Shown piece after piece: positions 58,585 through 64,000 of a stretch of DNA of 64,000 nt (its first letter is position 1; each line of letters begins with the position of its first letter). A model generated the notes under the pieces. That model was not told where the DNA came from. It made no database searches and saw only the letters and a program-made list of their open reading frames with translations. Position numbers and translations under genes: made by a program. This DNA is from SHZI01 sp040080965 (GTDB lineage: Bacteria; Pseudomonadota; Gammaproteobacteria; Steroidobacterales; GCA-2729495), in the NCBI GenBank assembly GCA_040080965.1, contig JBEBHH010000010.1, positions 1-64,000 of the forward strand. The letters are read 5' to 3'.

Positions 58585-59454
58585 ATGCCAGCTCCCGAGA
58601 TCACCCGCTTTGCGCCGAGCCCGACAGGTGACCTGCACCTGGGCCATGCCTGCGCCGCGCTCTTCGCGCACCGGGCGGCCCGGGAGACCGGCGGGCGCTT
58701 CCTCGTCCGCATGGAAAACCTGGACGGAGGCCGCTGCGAGGAGCGCTACGAGGCCGGCATTCTCGGGGATCTCGCCTGGCTGGGCCTCGACTGGGAGGGG
58801 CCTGTCCGCCGCCAGTCGGAGCACCTGGCGGAATACCGGGCTGCACTCGGCGTCCTGGAGGCGCGGGGCGTCGTCTATCCCTGCTTCTGCACCCGGGGCG
58901 ACATCGCGCGGGAGATCGAGGCCATGGCAGGCGCGCCCCAGGGGCCGGACGGGCCACTCTACCCGGGCACCTGCCGGGCCCTGTCGCCCGACGAGCGCGC
59001 GGCGCGGCTGGCGGGCGGGGCGACCTACGCCCTTCGCCTCGACGTGGGTCGCGCCATGACGAAGCTCGACGCCCTGCCCCTCCGTTTCGAGGAGACCGGG
59101 CGCGGCGCGGCGGGCGACCGCGGCCTGATTGCCGTCGAGCCGGACCTGCTCGGCGATATCGTGCTCGGGCGGAAGGACACCGGCGTGAGCTATCACCTTG
59201 CCGTCGTGGTCGATGACGCGGACCAGGGCATTTCGCTCATCACCCGGGGCGACGACCTCTTCGCAGCAACCCACGTGCAGCGGGTGCTCCAGGCACTGCT
59301 GGGATTGCCGGCGCCGCGCTACCGGCATCACCCGCTGGTCCGGGATGCCCAGGGACGGCGGCTCGCCAAGCGGGATCGGGACCAGACTCTCGCGATGCTC
59401 CGCGCCGCGGGCGTCACGCCCGAAGACATCCGACAGAAACTGGGACTGGGATAG
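58585..59454 (+). CDS. gluQ: Glutamyl-Q tRNA(Asp) synthetase GluQ
   Basis: Truncated GluRS paralog (289 aa) that attaches glutamate to queuosine-34 of tRNA-Asp. TRFAPSPTGDLHLGHA holds the HIGH-type motif, and RLAKRDRDQTL the KMSKS-type motif. The anticodon-binding half of GluRS is absent, as in the family. Zinc ligands appear as CFCTRGD and a later YPGTC. The gene lies across from the ABC transporter and 1 bp before the hydrolase at 59456. Confidence 0.95.
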   Translation: MPAPEITRFAPSPTGDLHLGHACAALFAHRAARETGGRFLVRMENLDGGRCEERYEAGILGDLAWLGLDWEGPVRRQSEHLAEYRAALGVLEARGVVYPCFCTRGDIAREIEAMAGAPQGPDGPLYPGTCRALSPDERAARLAGGATYALRLDVGRAMTKLDALPLRFEETGRGAAGDRGLIAVEPDLLGDIVLGRKDTGVSYHLAVVVDDADQGISLITRGDDLFAATHVQRVLQALLGLPAPRYRHHPLVRDAQGRRLAKRDRDQTLAMLRAAGVTPEDIRQKLGLG

Positions 59455-59455
59455 C

Positions 59456-60139
59456 ATGCCCGGCATGGAAACGTCCGCGCTCACGCCTCGCCAGTACTGG
59501 GCCCAGGTGAAGGCCAGGCCCGCCCGGGCCAAATTCGGCTTCGGCAGCAAGGCAGCGCTGATCAACATCGACCTGCAACGCGCCTACACCGACATCGCCC
59601 GCTTCCGCACCGCCTACGAGACTGATCCCCGGCAACTGGAGTATGTGAACCAGCTGGCGGCACTGGCCCGGGGGCGCGGCTGGCCGGTTATCTGGACCTA
59701 CGTGGCCTACCTGCCCGACGCCTCGGATGCCGGCGTGTGGGGCACCCGCACAAACACCGAGGACTCCCTGCAGAACATCAAGGAGGGTTCCGAGCGCGCC
59801 CAGCTGGATCCCCGCCTCGCCGTTGACCGCGAGCGGGACGCGATCTTCAACAAGCGGATGGCCAGCGTATTCCACGAGACGCCGATTGCCTCGGTGCTCA
59901 ACTGGCACCGCGTGGACACCGTGATCCTGACGGGCGGCAGCACTTCGGGCTGCGTCCGCGCGAGCGCCGTGGATGCCCTGTCGCGCAGCTACCGGGTGAT
60001 CGTCCCGGAGGAGTGCGTGGCCGACAAGCACGAGATCCCCCACTTCTCGAGCCTGTGCGACCTCATGCTGAAGTACGCGGACGTGGAACCGTGGACCGTG
60101 GTCAGGGACTGGCTGGCGGGTCCCGCCGGAGCGCGCTGA
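59456..60139 (+). CDS. Isochorismatase-family cysteine hydrolase
   Basis: A 227-aa alpha/beta hydrolase of the isochorismatase superfamily. The catalytic triad is visible as Asp in ALINIDLQRAY, Lys in IFNKRMASVF and Cys in GGSTSGCVRASAVDA. The Cys points to amidohydrolases such as N-carbamoylsarcosine amidase rather than true isochorismatase. The start may be ATG 59456 or 59465. It follows gluQ directly, and its 3' end overlaps the convergent dehydrogenase-like gene by 38 bp. Confidence 0.88.
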   Translation: MPGMETSALTPRQYWAQVKARPARAKFGFGSKAALINIDLQRAYTDIARFRTAYETDPRQLEYVNQLAALARGRGWPVIWTYVAYLPDASDAGVWGTRTNTEDSLQNIKEGSERAQLDPRLAVDRERDAIFNKRMASVFHETPIASVLNWHRVDTVILTGGSTSGCVRASAVDALSRSYRVIVPEECVADKHEIPHFSSLCDLMLKYADVEPWTVVRDWLAGPAGAR

Positions 60140-60926
60140 ACCCTGTCCGCCAGGCGTCCCGCTTTGCCTCCGGGTCGCTGATCACTTCGAACGTCTTGCG
60201 CAGGGCGGCCGGGTTATCGAGCGCCGCAATCATCACGGCGGCCACGTCGGCCCGGGGAATCCGCCCGGACCCCTCATCACCCTGCTGGAGGTCAATGCCC
60301 GTCTGGCCGCCCGGATCGTCGGTGAGGCCGCCCGGCCGGACGATGGTGTACGGCACGCCGCTCGCCCGCAGGTGCGCCTCGCCCTTCGCCTTCCACTTCA
60401 GGGCATCGCCAGACAGCAGGTTCAGCAACATGCCCAGCAGTCCGCCGCCGCTGCCCACGCCCATCGAGGACTCCAGCACCAGCTGCCGGACTCCGGCCGC
60501 GCGCGCCGCATCGGTCAGGTTCTTCACGCCACCGTAGTCCACGAATTCCGGGCTGTTGGGGCCAGACCGCTCGGTGCCGCCGATGGTGACCACCACCAGG
60601 CTCACGCCGGCCAGGGCCGGGCCCAGGGTCGCCGGCTTCGTCACGTCTCCCGCGACCCACGCGAAATCGGCGCCGATGTTCCCGCGGGCCGCCGCCACGT
60701 CCCGGGCCATGGGCCGGATCGCGAAGCGCGGATCCCGGCGCAGCTGCTCGAGGACCAGGCGCCCGGTCCGTCCGGTTGCACCGGCCACCAGGACGATCGC
60801 CGGTCCGCTGCCCCGGGGCTTCGGCAGCTCACCCGTGAGCGCGTGCTGGGCCTGCGCGACCTGGCAGAGGCTGGCCAGGCCGAGCAGAAATGAGAGATAG
60901 AGGGGTCTGCATCGTCGGTTCATCAT
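60102..60926 (-). CDS. NAD(P)-binding atypical SDR with predicted signal peptide
   Basis: A 274-aa NmrA/YwnB-like atypical short-chain dehydrogenase fold. VLVAGATGRTGRLVLEQLRR is the dinucleotide-binding motif, followed by GDVTKPATLGPAL and YTIVRPGGLTDDPGGQTG. There is no catalytic YxxxK. The unusual feature is an apparent signal peptide at 1-26 (LSFLLGLASLCQVAQA), which would export a NAD(P)-binding protein to a compartment lacking NAD(P)H, unless the signal is a membrane anchor. Function unknown. Confidence 0.8.
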   Translation of the reverse strand: MMNRRCRPLYLSFLLGLASLCQVAQAQHALTGELPKPRGSGPAIVLVAGATGRTGRLVLEQLRRDPRFAIRPMARDVAAARGNIGADFAWVAGDVTKPATLGPALAGVSLVVVTIGGTERSGPNSPEFVDYGGVKNLTDAARAAGVRQLVLESSMGVGSGGGLLGMLLNLLSGDALKWKAKGEAHLRASGVPYTIVRPGGLTDDPGGQTGIDLQQGDEGSGRIPRADVAAVMIAALDNPAALRKTFEVISDPEAKRDAWRTGFSALRRDPPASP

Positions 60927-61029
60927 CGCGGTGCTCCAGCCTTCCGGAATCAGGGCCGTTCCCCGGCCGTTGTTGCCGTCCTATGATGACGCCCTGTCCA
61001 CCCGACGCCAAGCCGGCCCGGAGCCTGCC

Positions 61030-61494
61030 ATGATCACGATGCACGGCGGTTGCCTGTGCGGACGCCACCGGTATTCCGTCCGCATGGAGGTCCCGGAGGG
61101 CTACTTCTGCCATTGCCGGATGTGCCAGAAGGCGTTCGGCAACATCTTCGCCACGTTCATCAACGTCCGGGTGGCCGACGTGAGCTGGGAGACCGTCGAG
61201 CCCGCCTGGTACGCGTCCTCGCGGATCGCCCGGCGGGGCTTCTGCGCCGCCTGCGGCACACCGCTGGCCTTCCAGTTCCTCGATGCGGAGTACATGGACC
61301 TGTCTGCCGGCAGTCTCGATGATCCCGGCAGCGTCCGGCCGACGGAACACACCGGGGTCGAGAGCCGCATTGCCAGCTGGTCCGGGCCGGTGGTGCTCCC
61401 CGAGAGCCGGATTGACGACAACCCCCGGATTCGCGAACGCTGGCAGGCTGCCTACGGGACGGATGCCGAACCGGGGCGCATCCCGCCGGCCTGA
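61030..61494 (+). CDS. GFA-family (glutathione-dependent formaldehyde-activating-like) zinc protein
   Basis: A 154-aa protein of the GFA/CENP-V family. Zinc-binding cysteines appear in the standard pattern: CLCG near the N-terminus, CHCRMCQKAFG, then FCAACGTPLAF. Members are often annotated as glutathione-dependent formaldehyde-activating enzymes, but most have unknown substrates. ATG at 61030 starts just before GGCLCG. It is convergent with the cytochrome gene, whose stop lies one base away. Confidence 0.9.
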   Translation: MITMHGGCLCGRHRYSVRMEVPEGYFCHCRMCQKAFGNIFATFINVRVADVSWETVEPAWYASSRIARRGFCAACGTPLAFQFLDAEYMDLSAGSLDDPGSVRPTEHTGVESRIASWSGPVVLPESRIDDNPRIRERWQAAYGTDAEPGRIPPA

Positions 61495-62814
61495 TCAGCG
61501 GCCGGAAGGCGGCCGCCCGGACAGGCGGCCGAGGATGCGGGCAAAGCGAGCCTGGTCAAAGGCCGCGTCGTCCTCCAGGTCGGCAAACAGGGCGTCGACG
61601 TCCGGGTTGCCGGAAGCATTGCCCCGGCCCGTGAGCAGGACGACAGCCGCCATCGCCGCCTGCTCGGCCGTGGCGTAGTCAGGGTAGGCGCCCTCGCCCG
61701 ATGCGCGCAGCAGCGACCGGAGCATGCCCTCCTGGTCGGCGGGACCGGGTGGCGCCCGATGCAGCCGGGCCGACACTCCGGAGAGTTCCCGGCGCAGCCC
61801 GTCCGCGGCTGCCGCAACCCCGGTCCGGTCCTCGTTGGCGGCCCGCTGCAGGTTGTTCATGCCGGCCTTCAGGGCTCCCGCGGCAGCGGGATCCCAGGAC
61901 TGGAGCGCCGCCTGCAGCAAACGAAGCGCACTGTCGTTGATCCGCAGGGCGCCAGGCATCGAGCCCGCCGCCGGCCCGTGCTCACGCCAGCGGGCGAAGC
62001 CCATGCTGCGATGACAGGAATAGCAGTTGAACGCCGCGAACTCCGGAAGCGCGCCGCCGCTGACCGCCGCCTCGACCTGGGCCACGCTGGCGGCACTGGC
62101 CATCACCAGGCCTCCGAGCCACACCTCCACGGTTCCCGGCTGCTCCTTTCGGGCAGCGTAGTCCGCGTCACGCCGGTAGTGCTCGCGCCCCCCGCTCGTC
62201 CGCCACAGCTCCGTGAACGTGTCCAGTTCGAAGGCGAGCCGCGGATGTCCCGCCGCCATCATCGCGTGGGTCGCCGTGCGGTCGCCGTCGCCGGCGTGGC
62301 AGGCGAGGCACACGGCCCCGCGGACGTCCGGGTCGTCCAGCGCGCGGAGACCGTTGCGCCGGCTGGCGGCACGGGCCTCCGGCGTGCCGTCGTCGTGAGT
62401 GACGAGCCAGTTTGCGGCGGCTCCGTGGCAGGCCTCGCAGCCGATGCCGTCGTCCTGCTGGAATCGTGGACCGCGCTGGCCGGCCGGCACTGTCTCGGCA
62501 TGACAGGCCAGGCAGGCGGGCGCCTGGTCGGCCGGACCCATGCCGAGGCGCCGTGCGATTGCCGTGGAACGCTCATCCCGGAGGGTGCGAAAGGCGGACG
62601 CGTGGGGATCGAATGCGGACCAGGTGACGTACTCGTTCTGCAGGACCGGCGTGCCGCCGAGCGGGCGGGCGGCACCGTGGCAGGTGGTCGATGCGCAGGT
62701 GGCAACACCCTCGTGACGCGCACCGGGTGTCTCTGTCGCGAAAGCAGCGACCGGGCCCATTACGCACAGGAGGGCCGCTACCGGCAAGGCTAGTCGCGGG
62801 CCCGGGCAAAGCAT
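61495..62814 (-). CDS. Secreted pentaheme cytochrome c (cytochrome c554-like)
   Basis: A 439-aa exported electron-transfer protein. Residues 1-27 are a signal peptide (LALPVAALLCVMGPVAAFA). Five heme-binding motifs are visible: CASTTCH at 40-46 (an unusual CX4CH), CLACH (101), CEACH (126), CLACH (169) and CYSCH (264). Several distal His (e.g. HxxxxH in THAMMAAGH) could be axial ligands. The pattern resembles the cytochrome c554/multiheme family, found in oxidative nitrogen and sulfur pathways. The C-terminal 160 residues have no heme. The ATG at 62814 is the start; the open frame upstream is antisense to the next gene. Confidence 0.85.
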   Translation of the reverse strand: MLCPGPRLALPVAALLCVMGPVAAFATETPGARHEGVATCASTTCHGAARPLGGTPVLQNEYVTWSAFDPHASAFRTLRDERSTAIARRLGMGPADQAPACLACHAETVPAGQRGPRFQQDDGIGCEACHGAAANWLVTHDDGTPEARAASRRNGLRALDDPDVRGAVCLACHAGDGDRTATHAMMAAGHPRLAFELDTFTELWRTSGGREHYRRDADYAARKEQPGTVEVWLGGLVMASAASVAQVEAAVSGGALPEFAAFNCYSCHRSMGFARWREHGPAAGSMPGALRINDSALRLLQAALQSWDPAAAGALKAGMNNLQRAANEDRTGVAAAADGLRRELSGVSARLHRAPPGPADQEGMLRSLLRASGEGAYPDYATAEQAAMAAVVLLTGRGNASGNPDVDALFADLEDDAAFDQARFARILGRLSGRPPSGR

Positions 62815-62828
62815 GACCACGGGTACGG

Positions 62829-63719
62829 CTACCCCGGCCGGAGCATGGCGAAGTACGCGTAGAGGTCCCCCGAGAAGCCAGCCACCTTCTGCGGGACCAG
62901 TGTCACGTACAGCGGCTGGAAGCCGGCCTTCTGGGCCATCACCCAGAACTCTTCGACCCGGTAGGACGTGAACCGCGTTGAGTTCCGGAAGTAGTCCGCA
63001 TTCTTCTGGGAACTGCGCGGCGTGCCATCGTCGTAGCGGATCTGGATCAGGGCGAGGCCGCCGGGCTTCAGCATCTGCCAGGCGAGGCGCGTGATGCGCT
63101 CGCCGTAGCCCCGGCCGGGCAGCAGCTCGTAGACATAGGTAGACAGGAACAGGTCGAACGGGCCGGGCGCCAGATCCAGCGCCTGCTCGGGAACCTCGGC
63201 AGAAATCAGCACGGGCTGGAATCCGGCGAACCCCGCCTCCGCCAGCACCCGCCCGCACTCGTCGAGGCTCGGCTGGGCGATCTCGATCCCGCAGTAGGCC
63301 TGCACCTCGTTGATGAAGTGGATGGCGTTGGCGCCGCCACCCGAGCCCCACTCCACGACGTTCCGGAGTGGGCGCGCAGTCCCCGTCGCCAGGCAGAGCT
63401 GCGCGTACATCTCGAAGTGTACGCGGCCGAGGGCCAGCCACTTTTCCCGGTCCTGCCAGGGACCGGCTCCCGCCCAGTGCGAGTAGTCCTTGAGGTTGAC
63501 CCCGGCCTTGTCGCCCTCGTTCCAGTAGCGCATGGTGGCCCTGGCGATCTCGTCCTCGGACTCACCCCGGCCGAGCAGGCTGAGTCCCGCAAGCCGGGCG
63601 CGGTCGGTCAGGTAACGGGCGAGGCTCGCAGCACCGCCAGCCGCCTGCGCCCTGCGCGCCTCGCGGACCGTCCGGGTGAGGGGACGAAAGGCCTTTTCGA
63701 TCCGACCTGGCAGGCGCAT
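62829..63719 (-). CDS. SAM-dependent methyltransferase, possibly sugar or polysaccharide related
   Basis: A 296-aa protein. Residues about 115-240 form a class I methyltransferase core: VVEWGSGGGANAIHF is motif I, then FDLFLSTYVYELLPG and MLKPGGLALIQIRYDD. The N-terminal 90 residues are helical with RYWNEGDKAGVNLKDYSHWA. It resembles putative sugar O-methyltransferases in polysaccharide clusters. The neighbour at 63732 supports that setting. It lies 14 bp after the cytochrome gene start, with which it may be co-transcribed. Confidence 0.75.
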   Translation of the reverse strand: MRLPGRIEKAFRPLTRTVREARRAQAAGGAASLARYLTDRARLAGLSLLGRGESEDEIARATMRYWNEGDKAGVNLKDYSHWAGAGPWQDREKWLALGRVHFEMYAQLCLATGTARPLRNVVEWGSGGGANAIHFINEVQAYCGIEIAQPSLDECGRVLAEAGFAGFQPVLISAEVPEQALDLAPGPFDLFLSTYVYELLPGRGYGERITRLAWQMLKPGGLALIQIRYDDGTPRSSQKNADYFRNSTRFTSYRVEEFWVMAQKAGFQPLYVTLVPQKVAGFSGDLYAYFAMLRPG

Positions 63720-63731
63720 GGCCGCAACCGG

Positions 63732-64000
63732 CTACTGGCCGGGCTCCACGCGCTTCAGCCAGATCTCGCGCCAGTAAGCGGTGATGCGGCGCGGGCACAT
63801 GATCCGCTTCGCCGAGTACTCGCCCTTGCAGAACACCCCATCGAGAACGATGCAGGGATTCTTGAACTCCATCATCTCGCCCGTCTGCTCATTGATGATC
63901 CGGTCCACGCGGGTCGTCACCCGGTAGCGTCCGCCGCAGAAGGTGGTCATCTCCTCGTCGATCGCCAGTCCGCGGTTGCGGTTGCGCCGGTTCACCGTCT
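63732..64000 (-). CDS. Cys-rich protein of polysaccharide-cluster type, 5' end cut by window
   Basis: At least 88 residues; the frame is open to the right edge. The sequence RNRGLAIDEEMTTFCGGRYR, RRVDRII-like VTTRVDRIINEQTG, ECKNPCIVL-like FKNPCIVLDGVFCKGEYS and CPRRITAYWREIWLKRVE resembles the C-terminal part of proteins of unknown role found beside glycosyltransferases. It has four Cys that could bind metal. Those proteins usually have more residues upstream, so I treat this as partial rather than starting at GTG 63995. Confidence 0.7.
   Translation of the reverse strand, partial: TVNRRNRNRGLAIDEEMTTFCGGRYRVTTRVDRIINEQTGEMMEFKNPCIVLDGVFCKGEYSAKRIMCPRRITAYWREIWLKRVEPGQ

Noticed and set aside
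61495..63441. A longer cytochrome starting within the neighbouring methyltransferase gene
   Set aside because: A signal peptide begins at the ATG 62814. The added N-terminus is the antisense of the methyltransferase.
1..64000. CRISPR arrays, insertion sequences, integrases and rRNA
   Set aside because: No repeat-spacer pattern, transposase, terminal inverted repeats or rRNA-like sequence was seen on either strand by reading. A systematic repeat search was not run.

Overview
The window is 64 kb of GC-rich chromosome from a gammaproteobacterium. Three gene orders support this: fabG-acpP-fabF-pabB-pabC-mltG-tmk-holB-pilZ; uvrC-pgsA followed by tRNA-Gly, tRNA-Cys and tRNA-Leu; and nudJ-mnmA. Type II secretion genes, a System I (Ccm) cytochrome c maturation operon, a class II DAHP synthase and a rhombosortase suggest a high-GC environmental lineage (Xanthomonadales, Steroidobacterales or Woeseiales-like). 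Genus cannot be judged from sequence alone. I see no insertion sequence, prophage, CRISPR array or rRNA. GTG and TTG starts and 1-4 bp gene overlaps (TGATG, ATGA, GTGA) are common, so most genes sit in tight operons.

Layout. 1-1.7 kb: end of a type II secretion operon (gspG, gspH) and a divergent rhombosortase. 1.7-9.4 kb: fatty acid elongation (fabG, acpP, fabF), folate (pabB, pabC), mltG, tmk, holB and pilZ. 9.4-16.5 kb: mixed genes, namely a double cyclic-nucleotide-binding/rhodanese protein, a FadB/FadJ-like beta-oxidation enzyme, a divergent pair of an EEP phosphohydrolase and a TIR-like protein, a thioredoxin-reductase-like ferredoxin reductase, GlpQ and a lipocalin. 16.6-23.6 kb: the complete ccmABCDEFGHI operon on the minus strand. 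23.8-26.2 kb: an FHA protein with a degenerate ATPase domain, an alcohol dehydrogenase and three tRNA genes. 26.2-32.9 kb: pgsA, uvrC, aroG, mazG, nudL and fumC on the minus strand. 33-40.3 kb: purB, a PLD-like protein, nudJ, mnmA, acnA and tatD. 40.3-44.7 kb: thrA and thrC, without thrB, and a NERD-domain protein.

44.8-54.5 kb is the more accessory part. It holds a possible modified-base reader fused to an altered HNH domain, a P-loop ATPase, a methyltransferase, a class III CoA-transferase next to a UbiD-type decarboxylase, an unusual fusion of an archaeal-type riboflavin kinase domain with a HAD phosphatase, an epimerase, an MFS exporter and the yqjDEK stress/membrane trio. 54.7-64 kb: a secreted subtilase ending in a GlyGly-CTERM tail (the expected rhombosortase substrate), an ABC exporter, gluQ, several small enzymes, a five-heme cytochrome, a methyltransferase and a protein cut by the window edge.

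Three functional links stand out. The rhombosortase beside the type II secretion genes has a plausible substrate in the subtilase about 53 kb away. The Ccm operon can mature the multiheme cytochrome at 61.5-62.8 kb. The riboflavin-kinase/HAD fusion lies next to a UbiD enzyme, a family that needs prenylated FMN, and that enzyme is paired with a CoA-transferase in a way that recalls phthaloyl-CoA decarboxylation.
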